Shown in pieces: positions 10,100-20,860 of a stretch of DNA of 64,000 nt. A program made the position numbers and the translations under genes. The DNA is from Diphasiastrum complanatum. Lineage: Eukaryota > Streptophyta > Lycopodiopsida > Lycopodiales > Lycopodiaceae. Within the stretch, counting starts at the first letter, position 1. Each line of letters begins with the position of its first letter. The stretch lies in the NCBI GenBank assembly GCA_029204225.1, contig CM055098.1, positions 17,887,303-17,951,302 on the forward strand, in the 5' to 3' direction. A model generated the notes under the pieces. It was not told where the DNA came from, ran no database searches, and worked only from the letters and a program-made list of their open reading frames with translations.

Positions 10100-11091
10100 T
10101 CCACATAACTGTTGTTGGAACAGATGGGATTGCACCACAAGCTAAAAGCCTTTTGGTTGAATGGGCCAAAGTGGACACCAAACCAGTAGTGCCAGAGCCC
10201 ATATATTGTACGGGCTACGAAGAGACTAGTAACGTCCTCCACATCGGGACAACATGGGAAAGCGAGGAACACAACATCACCCTGCTGATCAAACACAAGA
10301 GATTCGAGGATGAGGCAGCAGTGGTAGATGGAGGATCCGATGTCAATTTGATCTCTACTACTTTGTATCAAAAGTGGAGTTTACAGGGATTGAAGCCAAC
10401 AAGATTCGCCATCAAGCTAGCGGATCAATCCTGTGTAAAATCGAAGGGTGTGGTTGTCGATATCCCTGTAAAAATAGCAGGCATGCAGTTTGTGATCACC
10501 TTTGTAGTAATGGATATACCTGAATCTCCATCTGCATACCGTGTTTTAATGGGAAGACCATGGTTGAGGATTGCGCAAATAGTACACAACTGGGATGCAG
10601 GAAAACTCACCTTTGAGAACATATAGTAGGTTGTAAAGGTCGATCCAACCACATGGGCGGTGAAACCACTTGCATCCAAGGCTGATGACGAATCATCCAC
10701 GATAGATCACACAATAGATCACCCAAGGCAAGCCAAGGGTGGTCACTACGATTCAGAGACTGATGTTGTGAGATGGACGGATGCATTAGCAACAATTGAC
10801 TGCCAAGCATGTCAATGTGAATCAAATCCTGAACCCAACACATCTTTATCCAAGTGTTACACCATGGACACACCAATTACATTTGGAGTGAATATGATAA
10901 ACGTAGCATGGTTGTCAGCGGAATCTATTGAAAATCCAGTGGACGATGATTTAGTCCCTTGGCAACATGCTCTAACTTACAACAAGGAGACTAAGCTGAC
11001 TGATGAGCAAGTCCTACAACACATGGACCCATATCGTTATGGAATTAAGAAAGTACCAGCTCAACTGCCGCAAAAATCTACTAGGAATTGA
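10100..11091 (+). pseudogene. Retroelement aspartic protease region
   Basis: The main frame (to a TAG at 10624-10626) has the retropepsin layout: EAAVVDGGSDVNLIS near 10312-10353, where the catalytic triplet is D-G-G in place of the usual D-S/T-G, then DIPVKIAGMQFVITFVVMDI and the closing block RVLMGRPWLRIAQIVHNWD. D-G-G variants are known in some plant gypsy lineages. A second open stretch (10660-11091) is acidic, contains TDEQVLQHMDPYRYGIKKVP, and is not recognised. No RT, RNase H or integrase follows. The call as a retroelement protease is firm, the family assignment is not. Confidence 0.7.
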
Positions 11092-11405
11092 CTATTCATC
11101 AAAGCACTCGAACAATAAATTTGTATTCTCCAACCAAAAGTTCATCGATCATCAAAACATAGGCTATGGCTGCGCATCTGTTGAACAACTTTTTGGTTGT
11201 TTCAACATTTCGCATGGACAGAATCCAGTCCAAGCTGCTTAGTCAGATTGTGGAGCCCTTCTTGGGATTCTCTGGCCCCACGGTTGTGCCATACGATTGG
11301 CATGCCTTCCTCATCTACTAATTAACAATATCCATCAAACCAAACAATCGCGACCGTATCGCAGCGGGTCCCCTGCTGTGTAACTTTGCCTGTGCACTTC
11401 TCGAG

Positions 11406-12530
11406 GTGAAAGTGTGTGGCTTTCGTCATTCTAGTCTTTTATCATCCATTGTGCCATACACTAACCTGTATCCTCCATCCACCACATTCACTTTCCTTTT
11501 GTTCCACCCATTTGTTTCCATGCCCATCTCCTCTGTAGATACTACTTCTCCCTCTATTCCATCTTCTACCACCCCTTCCATCACTATCGCACCCTCCATT
11601 ATCCTTGTTTCCACCGTTGTCCCTCTCCAGTTCAATCCTGCTAATTCACAGTTGTCTCCGGACACCCTGGCGTGGATGCAGGTTATAAACATTTCATTGC
11701 CACACCAGACTACTTCCGCCCCATCTTCTCCTTCCGTCCTCCACACCACCCTACAGTTTTCCTCTGTTCTATCCATTCTCTCTTTTGTACAAACTAACCA
11801 TCCTTGTTTCCACTTCTGTTCCTCCCACACTACCCACTTCTCCATTGAAGGCTGCCGAGGGCGACCAACTGTTTTCTGATAACGCATTTGTACAAACTAT
11901 TTTTATTCCATCACCAGATCGAGCAGATCCCACCGCCCCAGATGACAAGAGATCACTGGAGAAACTCATTGAAGACAATGACAATGACACTGTACAGGTC
12001 ATCGGGGCCACTACCACACAAACTCCTGCAAGCGTCAATGTACCGGCTCCTCCAACGGAACTAACGATGACCTACCAAGCCTTGGAAACATTCATCCAGG
12101 ACGCGGTAGCAGCCAGGGCCTCATTGGACAGCCGGGTACTCCATTTGGCAACCAAAAACACCCAGTTGCGAGCAAAAATTTCAAAGCTGCAGCAAGAGCT
12201 GATGATTGCTCAACAACATGAATAAGACGGGCACCGGGAGATCACAAAGCTACAGCAAAAGGAGGATGGCCTCAACCAGTATATCCAGAGCCTCTCCAAA
12301 GTGCTGACAGATGTCTCCACCAAGGTGTAGGAGCTTCAGTCTGAAGCGTCCCAATGGCTTGCCCCCCTCTAGGCGCAACTCTAGATATATGAAGCAAAAA
12401 ATATGCGCCTGGGGGCGAAGGTGCAAGCCCTGCAAAGTGAAAAACTAGGCTGGTTAGCTCAACCTACACCTGACTCAAGGCCACTATCTCAAGCAGAGAT
12501 GTGTAATACCAGGATTAGTCATAAACTGAC
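11406..12530 (+). pseudogene. Degenerate gag-like region: Pro/Ser/Thr-rich then coiled coil
   Basis: From about 11520 the translation is very rich in P, S and T. From about 11900 it becomes acidic (SLEKLIEDNDNDTVQVIG) and then a heptad-type coiled coil: VLHLATKNTQLRAKISKLQQ, a stop, REITKLQQKEDGLNQYIQSL, further stops, and NMRLGAKVQALQSEK. Three or more stops interrupt an otherwise continuous frame. Such coiled-coil regions occur in gag-like proteins of some plant gypsy elements. I cannot name the family, and a fragment of a host coiled-coil gene is not excluded. Confidence 0.45.
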
Positions 12531-13150
12531 TGCAAAAGTTATGTCTAGTCTGGCATAGATCATTGTGTACATAAGACATCCTATTATCTAATGAAAAGGA
12601 TGCTCACGCATTTGCTCCTTCCTTTGATGGTCTAAGGACATTGGTCCTTCGACAATTTGAGATCGGTGAGTGAGCTAATTTGCAATTCATTAGATTATAT
12701 CTGATCAACATATTGTGAATGTATCTTTGCTGAGTAATGTAGATCAACTTTCACTTTGTCTCTTTGGATTTGTAATGAGCTTCGTCCATCATGTAAAATT
12801 TTGAAGACAAAATTGATTTAGCTTCTTTTATTACATCGATACTAATGCTAAAAAGCAGTGTGTCATCCACATATAAAGTGATAATAATAAAGGAATGATT
12901 GCACTGTCTTGAAGTTAGAATATGAAGTGCTTGGTTTGTAGTCATGATCGATAAGAAAAGTGTTGATCTTTTGAAACCATGCCCTAGCAGATTGCTTCAA
13001 GCCATAAAGTGCTCTATGGAGTTTACATACATGATTATGTTTGCCTTTGATATTATAACCTTCGAGTTGCAGCATGTAAATATCTTTTTCAATAAATCCG
13101 TTAAGATATGATGTCTGTACATCCATTTGATGTACCTCTAAAAACTATCT
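12500..13150 (-). pseudogene. Copia reverse transcriptase fragment
   Basis: From 13126 leftwards: MDVQTSYLNGFIEKDIYM, HVCKLHRALYGLKQSARAW, then in another frame SFIIITLYVDDTLLFSIS with an intact YVDD, followed by decayed DLKLSKDQ and GCLMYTMIYARLDI blocks. Frameshifts and stops break the frame. It is a similar but separate copy from the one at 7.0-8.1 kb. Confidence 0.8.
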
Positions 13151-13199
13151 CTACTACATTCTATTGTCTAGCTATGATGACTCCACTTGCATGATTGTC

Positions 13200-13690
13200 T
13201 TAAATACAGATGTGTTTCTTAATGAAACAATTCAATAGCACACCTATAGAATTTATAGCATGGTAAAGAGTTGTAATCCACCTCTACCTACGGAAACCAT
13301 AATGGTGAACTACTATGCCGGACTGCTCAATGAGATCATATCTAGCATGGCAGACTTGGCATCATATACTTCATTTGTACAAATTTGTCAAGATGTCGCC
13401 CTTATGGAAGCAAAGATCTTGATGGAGATGGTGAATTATCCCTATTCTATAATGAGAAATCAGAGGAACCAGAATCTTCAATGCTAGCCGATCATGTAAC
13501 AAAGGAAGACATAGCCTCACAATAGAGCCAAGAGGCAAAACCAAGTGTCACATTTCACAAGGTTGACCAAGACCATCAAGAAGATGACCAACATGAGTCT
13601 AAGGCATGTAGAATCAAAATTCTTTAATCGGACTAGTGTGGATACTGTTATGGAGATCATGCACGCATTGAATGTCCAATACAAAACCCT
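13200..13690 (+). pseudogene. Retroelement gag fragment with zinc knuckle
   Basis: The frame contains PPLPTETIMVNYYAGLLNEI and a helical stretch (SFVQICQDVALMEAKILMEM), as in the C-terminal part of gypsy gag. After several stops there is a CCHC knuckle, CGYCYGDHARIEC (spacing C-X2-C-X4-H-X4-C), at 13637-13675. The order gag capsid then knuckle is right. Placement in the gypsy superfamily is an inference. Confidence 0.55.
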
Positions 13691-13890
13691 CGGTTGAGAA
13701 ATTGTTGGCTGATTCTGACGAATCCCCAAGATACTCGGACAGAGCAGCTCAAGAGCACCTCTCACCTTAGACCGAGGAGGTCTCTGAGAAGATGAGACTA
13801 ATGAAGACTGAGAGCCGAGAAATACTAGCTAGGAAAGACATGCAAGAACTGTGTAACCCTCATGGTGAATCCCGGAAGGTGGAATGACCA

Positions 13891-14240
13891 TGTAGGAACA
13901 AGTATTTCTAAGCAAATGTAATAAATGCAAGTAGACCCCTCTTAAAGAAAGTAGAGTGAGCCACCTTTTGATGGTGACCTCTAGTGGAGAGCAATATTCC
14001 AATTGTAATCTGTGAAATGTGGAAATTTCACTAGGATGCCACCTAAGGAGCTCTCTTGCTTATTTAAGAGACTCTCTCTTTGTGAAGAGAAGCTTTTGCA
14101 TTGTATCTGCTCCATGCTTAATAAGAACATTTTCCATGAGTTTGATGCCTTGATCATGATGGTTTTCTTGAGTGATGCCCCTATGATCATGCCCTTCCCT
14201 CTTTTTGTGTGTGGTTGTGGATTTAGAGTGGATTAGTTTT
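13891..14240 (+). mobile_element. Gypsy-like LTR, left part (split by copia insertion)
   Basis: This segment and 20256-20858 form one LTR once the copia element at 14241-20250 and its duplicated GTTTT are removed. The continuity shows as GTGGATTAG repeats on both sides of the break. The left part contains a TATA-like CTTATTTAAGAG at about 14059. The left limit (TGTAGGAACA) is a guess based on a purine-rich stretch just before it. The right limit is the insertion site. Confidence 0.5.
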
Positions 14241-14890
14241 TGTGAAAGATTCAACTAGTTTCATCACATTTTGCAATATTTCCATATTTGGCATATTGAG
14301 GCCAAAACTTGTTTTAGACTTAGAGGTTGACTTTTCAAAGTTCATTAGTCTAAATTTTATTTGAATAAACACTTTTTGAAAGTGTGGGAAAGATAGAATG
14401 CGAGTTTGAGTAGATTCAATTTGAATAAGTTGGGTACATTGAATCTAGACCCAAAATTGGTAGGGTTAGCATTTTGGTGGGAAAGCCAAGTAGCCAAATA
14501 GGGTTTGGACCTGTTATAAAAGGATGTAACTCATGGAGAGAGTCATCTTCTCTCTTCTCTATCTCATTTCATGCTTATACATGGTTCTCTTGGGTTCTAC
14601 TATCCATTGGTGCACTATCTTGGTGATTGCTTGCAATTCTATGTGTAGAATGATCTATATTTGCTATTTTTGGATCCACACGTGTGAAATACAGTAGCTT
14701 GCTGATTTTGTACGGACAACAACAGTACATAATCATTTCATTCAAGTTTGATCAAGTTCTAATAGTGTTTGCATCTCAAATTGTGTGTAGATGCTGATTT
14801 TTCTACATTGGTGAAATTGGTAGTGTATTTCTCTTTCTACCCAAAGATCGTTCAAGTAGATTGGATCTTCAGGATCTGAAATCTTTCACA
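14241..14890 (+). repeat. 5' LTR of the 14.2-20.3 kb copia element
   Basis: 650 bp, TGTGAAAGATTC...ATCTTTCACA. A TATAAAAGG box lies near 14516 and marks the likely U3/R transcription start region. Compared by eye with the 3' LTR, I count about six substitutions and one 4-bp indel, next to the TATA box. Confidence 0.95.
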
Positions 14891-14902
14891 TGGTATCAGA
14901 GC
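14891..14902 (+). other. Primer binding site of the copia element
   Basis: TGGTATCAGAGC begins at the first base after the 5' LTR. It matches the 3' end of plant initiator methionine tRNA, the standard primer for Ty1/copia reverse transcription. Confidence 0.95.
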
Positions 14903-15490
14903 TTGTGTTTCAGGTTATGAAGGAGGAAATCAGATCTATCAATGATTTGGTGAAGATATCAAGTCTAGAGCATGCTAGAGAGGATTCTACACCAAAATCG
15001 GATTTTTTGCTTTTGTAGATTGGATCTTTTGTAGATCAAAACACTAAATAGGTCAATATACTTGTTCAATTCCGTTTTTTGAATTCACATGCTGGATTTG
15101 GCCGATTTTTGGATCATTGGTTCAGCCTAAGTGGTGGCTTATAGATTGCATATCAAATTTTCAGCATTTGCATGTAGATTTGGAATAGTCAATTTTTTGT
15201 GATTTTGTCAAAACCCTAATTTTGATTGGATCTCTAGATAGTGAGGTTGCTGGACTTCATTTGAGTGTGTTTCAATCTTAGGAAGTGGCAAAAGTCATTA
15301 TATTGAGGATAGATCATAGGTTGATCAAGATTCCATGATTCTATGTGTTGATTTGCTTGGATAAGTGCTAGAAGAGAATTTGTGAGATAGTTTCAAATCT
15401 TGGTGATTTCTTTTGAAAGCATTTGTTGTTGTTCAAAGAAGTGCTTTGTGCATTGAAATAGGTTGAAAGAGAAGATCAGGTCATTGCTAC
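14903..15490 (+). other. Untranslated leader of the copia element
   Basis: 588 bp between the primer binding site and the gag start codon. There are no long frames. Parts match the leader of the related element at 51.3-51.8 kb, for example the word GAGTGTGTTTCAATCTTAGG, which shows common descent of the two elements. Confidence 0.8.
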
Positions 15491-17485
15491 ATGGCAACCT
15501 CAATTGGAGTCATGTTGGAAGCCAATGATAGGCTTACCTCAAGTAACTATTCATTATGGAAAGTGAGGATGGAGTCACTTCTTGAGATGAATGATGTTTT
15601 GGATATTGTTGTAGGTTTGGAGGAGAGACCAGCAACACAACAAGATCAATTGAGGTATGACAAGAGGGCCAAGAAGGCTCTACACATGATAAAGATGAAT
15701 GTTACCAATGAACTTCTCAAGGAAGTTGGTAAGTGCACATCATCTTTGGAAGCTTGGAATTCATTGAAGAAGCTTTATGAATCCAAGTCTACTTCTAGAG
15801 TGTTGACTCTAAGAAGGCAAATCTTTTCTTGTTTGCAAAAGAATGAAAAAAGTCCAAGTACTTTTGTTTTGAGAATGAAAGCATTGAATGATGAGTTAGC
15901 TTGCATAGATGAAAGCATTAAGGAAGGAGAGCTTATTCAAGTGATTCTTAATGGCTTGTTGGATGCTCATGCTAACATTATTCAAAGTATTGCTATTCAA
16001 AAGACTTTCCCAAGTTTGATGGATCTTCAAGAGATCTTGATCAATGAGGAATATAGGCTTCAAGCAAGAGGTGGATCTACATCGACACTTCAAGAGGATG
16101 CTATGTTCACAAAGGGCAAAACCAAAAGCAAGTGGTCTAAAGGGCAAGATCAAGTGGATGCTTCTTCAAGTGGCAAAAATAAGGATAGATCAAAGCTCAA
16201 GTGCTTCTATTGTGACATCAAAGGACACTTTGCAAGTGAGTGCTACAAGAAGAAGAGAGATCAAAGAGACAAGCAAGGTAATCTTACTCTTGATGAGGAT
16301 GGTTTGGATGTGCAAGATGCAAATGATGATGCTTTTGTGATGTCTTCATGCATGCTTGCTAATGATGGAGATCTAGATCCTTGGTGGATTGATAGTGGAG
16401 CAAGTTCACACATGACCTTTCACAAAGAGTACTTCACTTCTTTGTTGGCATATGGAGATGACAAGAGGGTGATCTACACGGCCAATGATGGTGAGTGTGC
16501 AATCAAAGGGACTGGCACAATTCCTATTTCTCTCTCTACAAATAGGAATGTTCATTTGGAGGATGTCTTTTTTATTCCATCTATTACCAAGAATTTGCTT
16601 AGTGTGAGTCAAATGCTAAGTAAGGGCCTCAAGGTGGAGTTTGATGGAGATGCTTGTTTGATCAAAAGGAAGGATGTCTTGATTGGAAAAGGTAAAAGGC
16701 AAGGGAAGTTGTTCAAACTTGATGCTTGTGTTATTGCTAACCAAGTTGGATGTGTTGCAAGGGAGCAAATTTCTAATCAAGAGGTTTGGCACAAAAGGAT
16801 GGGACATCTCAACTTCAAGTCATTGGAGGTAATGGCAAGGAAGAAGGTTGTGATTGGTCTTCCAAGTTCCTTAAGTAATGACAAGCATGTTTGTGAGTCT
16901 TGTGCTTTGTCTAAGTCACATAGACTACCTTATACTAGATCTATTTCTAGATCTACAAAGCCTTTTCAACTTGTACATTCGGATATTCATGGATTTACTA
17001 CAATTAGCAATAGTGGAGCTAAGATGTATGTAACATTCATTGATGATTTTAGTAAATTTTGTTGGATCTATCTACTAAAGAGCAAGGATGAAGTGTATGA
17101 TGTCTTTGTCAAGTTCAAGAATGCAAGGGAGAACCAATTCTCCACAAAGATCAAGTGCTTGAGAGGTGACAATGGTGGTGAGTACATATCTAACAAGTTC
17201 AAGGCCTTTTGTGATGAGCATGGGATCAAGAGGGAGTATACAACATCAAGGACCCCACAACATAATGGAGTGGCTGAAAGGAAGAATAGAACTTTATGTG
17301 AAAGTGCTAAAGCTATGAGGTTAAGTGCTAATCTTGACAAACCATTTTGGGATCAAGCTTTGTTGTGTGCCAATTTCTTGTGCAATAGGTGGTCGAGTGC
17401 TATTTTGGATGGAAGGACACCTTTTGAGATGCTATTCAAGAGGAGGCCGAGTGTCAACTTTCTAAGAACCTTTGGATGCACATGA
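15491..17485 (+). CDS. Copia gag-protease-integrase polyprotein (664 aa, stops before RT)
   Basis: Gag capsid region (residues about 10-190) opens with NDRLTSSNYSLWKVRMESLL. A CCHC knuckle CFYCDIKGHFASEC lies near residue 240. The protease active site WWIDSGASSHMT is near 300. The GAG-pre-integrase block is VWHKRMGHLNFKSLEVM. The integrase core shows its D-D-E set: VHSDIHG, LRGDNGGEYIS and NGVAERKNRT, with an HVCESCALSKSH zinc finger. A TGA at 17483-17485 ends the frame just after FLRTFGCT. The following codons continue the integrase C-terminal domain to 17827 in the same frame. The ATG at 15491 is the natural gag start. Gag, protease and integrase look intact enough to have been made recently. 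Confidence 0.93.
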   Translation: MATSIGVMLEANDRLTSSNYSLWKVRMESLLEMNDVLDIVVGLEERPATQQDQLRYDKRAKKALHMIKMNVTNELLKEVGKCTSSLEAWNSLKKLYESKSTSRVLTLRRQIFSCLQKNEKSPSTFVLRMKALNDELACIDESIKEGELIQVILNGLLDAHANIIQSIAIQKTFPSLMDLQEILINEEYRLQARGGSTSTLQEDAMFTKGKTKSKWSKGQDQVDASSSGKNKDRSKLKCFYCDIKGHFASECYKKKRDQRDKQGNLTLDEDGLDVQDANDDAFVMSSCMLANDGDLDPWWIDSGASSHMTFHKEYFTSLLAYGDDKRVIYTANDGECAIKGTGTIPISLSTNRNVHLEDVFFIPSITKNLLSVSQMLSKGLKVEFDGDACLIKRKDVLIGKGKRQGKLFKLDACVIANQVGCVAREQISNQEVWHKRMGHLNFKSLEVMARKKVVIGLPSSLSNDKHVCESCALSKSHRLPYTRSISRSTKPFQLVHSDIHGFTTISNSGAKMYVTFIDDFSKFCWIYLLKSKDEVYDVFVKFKNARENQFSTKIKCLRGDNGGEYISNKFKAFCDEHGIKREYTTSRTPQHNGVAERKNRTLCESAKAMRLSANLDKPFWDQALLCANFLCNRWSSAILDGRTPFEMLFKRRPSVNFLRTFGCT

Positions 17486-17955
17486 TATGTCAACATCACT
17501 CTTGATGATAGGACCAAGGAGGATCCATCTTCAAGAAGAGGTATTTTTGTTGGATATAGTGAGGTGAGTAAAGCCTACAAGGTTTACATTCCTTCTACTA
17601 ACAAAGTGATTGTTGGTAGAGATGTCATTTCTGATGAGGGAAACATTCCAAAGGTGTCTTCAAGCATGATTGATGGTAAAGTAGATGGTTCTAACATTCT
17701 TGATGTTGTTGAGAAGGATCCTACTTTGGATGGTGGTGATGATGGACCTTCATCAAGTCAAAAGCCAAGGAGAACATCAAGAGAAAGACAAGTACCTTCA
17801 AGGCTCACATATGATCAAAAGGGTTAGCAAGTAGTTTTTGGAAATTATATTGCTTTCCTAACCTCTTTGGATGATCCTACAAGTGTAGATCAAGCAAGGA
17901 AAGAAGAGGAGTGGATCCAAGCAATGGATCTCAAGTATCGATCTCTTATGAAGAG
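17486..17955 (+). pseudogene. Integrase C-terminal part and linker to RT, after the stop
   Basis: The polyprotein frame resumes directly after the stop: YVNI, DDRTKEDPSSRRGIFVGYSE (the GYS-type integrase C-terminal motif), then an acidic/serine linker ending RERQVPSRLTYDQKG and a TAG. It then reads ARKEEEWIQAMDLKYRSLM, the block that always precedes copia RT. The RT itself never starts, and recognisable copia sequence ends at about 17955. Confidence 0.85.
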
Positions 17956-19035
17956 TAGAACATCTTTTGGAAGATCTTCTTGTGTACATGGAGCTATGCA
18001 AGTGGATGGATGTTATCTTGCTGTAAAATCAAGTAATGGATCTGGAAAACAAAGCTTGTTCAATGACTTTGATGGTCAAGTTGAAGATCAAGAGGTTGAT
18101 CTCAAAGCGCTTCAACTAGTCAAAAGGGAAGTTGGCAATTTGGAACTAGTCAAGAGCATCAAAGGAGAGGTAATTGGCAAAGGTGTTATGGATCTGTTTT
18201 TGCAGCATATTGAAGACTCAAGTAAGGTCAAAGGAGAAGCAAGGAAGTGTTGTTCAAGTTTACTTTACTTGTTCTATCTCATGTTTGAGCAATTTCATGT
18301 GGATGTGTGCAAATTGTCAAGATATGGTAAAACTAGCTACATTGGTGAGCATTGTTTTGATGTTGGATTTGTACTAGCATTCTTGGCTGATTTTGCTGAT
18401 GGAAATGAAGCTATTGGAAGTTCATTATGTCACTCATCCATGGCTAAGTTCTCAAGTGTTGAGCTACTTGGTGCCAATACTTGGAGATTGTCAATTTTTG
18501 GTGAATTCATGGTCATTTTCTTGTGTCAAGTAGATTGGACTAGTGCAAACTACTTGGTTTATGGAGTCATGTGGTGCTGGATTTGCATCATTAATGTACT
18601 CACCTACTCATGGATTTCCAAGGTTTGATGGTTTCTTGTGGCAAGATGAAGATGGAGGCTCATTCACGGAGTATCATGGTGGATACAAGGCAACAAAGGA
18701 CAAAGGAGGAGGAGACATGCAAGCAAAACTTGATCACTCACATTTATTGTTTGTTTGCTGCATTTTTCCAAAGAGTTCAGAGTTGGAAGCATGGTGGAAT
18801 CATTTCATTTACATTCTATTTGATTCTTCATGTTCTAGTCACATTTTTACATGCAAAATTGATGTAGGAAATAGTGAAGCATCCCAAGTGGACACTATTT
18901 TCTATATCAATTATGGTTGTTTCTATTTTGAGCATTACATGATTATTAAAAGGAGATATACTCTTAGGAAGAAGATCATTCTTATGATGGATCAAAGTTC
19001 TATTGGCAAAAACTATGCTAGGAGCATTGGAAGCT
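17956..19035 (+). other. Unrecognised ~1.08-kb segment replacing the reverse transcriptase
   Basis: Between the pre-RT block (EEWIQAMDLKYRSLM) and the RNase H lead-in (RILRYIIGTRDFGILY) a copia element should hold about 0.8 kb of RT. Instead there is roughly 1.08 kb with no YVDD, no ALYGLKQ and no other RT motif on either strand. The polyprotein frame stays open through it for over 200 codons, to a stop at 18626-18628. The product is hydrophobic near its end (YLVYGVMWCWICIINVLTYSW). A second frame (18543-19037, 164 aa) overlaps it and reaches the RNase H junction. Short internal similarities (AACTAGTCAA near 18115 and 18145) are present. The source is unknown; it could be a captured host fragment or sequence typical of a non-autonomous family. 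Confidence 0.8.
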
Positions 19036-19608
19036 AGAAAAGCGAATTTTGAGGTACATCATTGGAACTCGAGATTTTGGCATATTGTATGAGGGATCAT
19101 CACCTAATCTTTTTGGATTTTGAGATTCGGACTATTCTGGAGATGTAATGGATAGGAAATCCATTAGTTCTTATTGTATTTTCATAGTTGATGGAGCTAT
19201 ATCATGGATGTCAAAGAAACAAGCCACTATCTCATTGTCATCTAGTGAGGCCGAGTACAAAGCTCTTACACATTGCACAAAGGAGATGGTATGGATCAAG
19301 AGGATGATCAAGGATCTTCACTTGCTGGATTTTTCAGAGAGCCCAATCATCTTTTGTGACAATCAATCAGCCCAAAGAATGGCATCCAATCCTATCTTTC
19401 ATGCTATGAGCAAGCATATTGAGATACAATATCATTTTGTGAGGGAGCGAGTCATTGCAAAGGAGGTGGAGCTTCAACATGTGTCTTCAAGGGAATGTGT
19501 AGCTGATATCTTCACCAAAGCATTGGGAAAAGACTTGTTCATGAAGCATAGGACTTCCCTTGGAGTATTATCAAAGTCTATGCTAAAACTAGTTGAAGAG
19601 GGAGTGTG
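19036..19608 (+). pseudogene. Copia RNase H domain, C-terminal end of pol
   Basis: Reading from about 19036: RILRYIIGTRDFGILY, one TGA in place of an expected coding triplet near 19122, then DRKSISSYCIFIVDGAISWM, SSSEAEYKALTHCTKEMVW, FCDNQSAQRMASNPIFH, KHIEIQYHFVRERV and ADIFTKALGKDLF. The block from 19148 (153 aa) is a single intact frame. These are the standard copia RNase H motifs, and the end of the frame overlaps the polypurine tract and first bases of the 3' LTR. Confidence 0.92.
19591..19604 (+). other. Polypurine tract
   Basis: AGTTGAAGAGGGAG lies directly before the 3' LTR and is the expected plus-strand primer site. It also encodes the last residues of the RNase H frame. Confidence 0.85.
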
Positions 19609-20250
19609 AAAGATTCAACTAGTTTCATCACATTTTGCAATATTTACATATTTGGCATATTGAGGCCAAAACTTGTTTTAGACTTAGAGGTTGACTTTTC
19701 AAAGTTCATTAGTCTAAATTTCATTTGAATAAACACTTTTTGAAAGTGTGGGAAAGATAGAATGCGAGTTTGAGTAGATTCAATTTGAATAAGTTGGGTA
19801 CATTGAATCTAGACCCAAAATTGGTAGGGTTAGCATTTTGGTGGGAAAGCCAAGTGGCCAAATAGGGTTTGGACCTGTTATAAAAGTAACTTGTGGAGAG
19901 AGTCATCTTCTCTCTTCTCTATCTCATTTCATGCTTATACATGGTTCTCTTGGGTTCTACTATCCATTGGTGCACTATCTTGGTGATTGCTTGCAATTCT
20001 ATGTGTAGAATGATCTATATTTGCTATTTTTGGATCCACACGTGTGAAATACAGTAGCTTGCTGGTTTTGTACGGACAACAACAGTACATAATCATTTCA
20101 TTCAAGTTTGATCAAGTTCTAATAGTGTTTGCATCTCAAATTGTGTGTAGATGCTGATTTTTCTACATTGGTGAAATTGGTAGTGTATTTCTCTTTCTAC
20201 CCAAAGATCGTTCAAGTAGATTGGATCTTCAGGATCTGAAATCTTTCACA
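19605..20250 (+). repeat. 3' LTR of the copia element
   Basis: 646 bp, the same ends as the 5' LTR. It lacks four bases just after the TATA box relative to the 5' copy and is followed by the target duplication GTTTT. Confidence 0.95.
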
Positions 20251-20255
20251 GTTTT

Positions 20256-20858
20256 CTTGCTTTCCTAGTTGTGGATTAGCTTTCTTGTTTTCTTGTGGAT
20301 TAATGTAGAAGCCAGCATTCAAGTAAACTAAATAGGCTGGATCTGTGGTGTGATTCTTGCATATCTCTGTACAATCCAGTTCTTGATGTTCTTGGGATGT
20401 CCAAGAATCAAAGGCTGGTTGGTTTCTTGATTCTTGGACTTCTAACATGTTGTAGATTAGTTTTTTGTTTCTTGTTTTGTCAATTTATGCAAGGCAGTTC
20501 AGTGTTAATGTAGTGTAGGCTCTGATTTCAATCCGTTTTAAGTGTAGGTAGCTGTAGAATCTGTAGAACGTTAATTGGTTTGCATGCTGATCTATGAATG
20601 AGCGTTCTTGGCTTGCATCCATGTAGAATGTAAGTGTGTTCAAGAGCGATGTCCCTGAGTAGTCCTCTAATAGGCAGGACATAAAGAAAATACTAAACGA
20701 CGCTCTGTCCCTTCTGCCTGGGTTGGCATTGTTGAATCAAGAAGACATCTAACGAATGCCTTTAAGCCTCGTAATAAGCAAAAACGGTTTTGACGAAGTA
20801 GAAAGAATTAGAGAAACGAGTAAACAACAAGTCCTCTGGAGCAGGGGATCTGTCAACA
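20256..20858 (+). mobile_element. Gypsy-like LTR, right part
   Basis: Continuation of the LTR interrupted at 14240. It ends TGTCAACA at 20858, two bases before a gypsy-type primer binding site. It holds repeated words (GTGGATTA, TTCTTGGA) but no coding capacity. Confidence 0.6.
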
Positions 20859-20860
20859 TT

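Larger units (their letters stand above)
14241..20250 (+). mobile_element. Complete copia-type LTR retrotransposon lacking RT domain
   Basis: The element has two LTRs (14241-14890 and 19605-20250), the same 10-bp terminal inverted repeat TGTGAAAGAT/ATCTTTCACA at the outer ends, a primer binding site after the left LTR and a purine tract before the right one. It is flanked by GTTTT on both sides (14236-14240 and 20251-20255). Internally it carries gag, protease and integrase at the left and RNase H at the right, with about 1.08 kb of unrecognised DNA where RT should be. Without RT and with stops between coding blocks it can only have moved with enzymes supplied in trans. Its near-identical LTRs show the insertion is recent. 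Confidence 0.97.
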
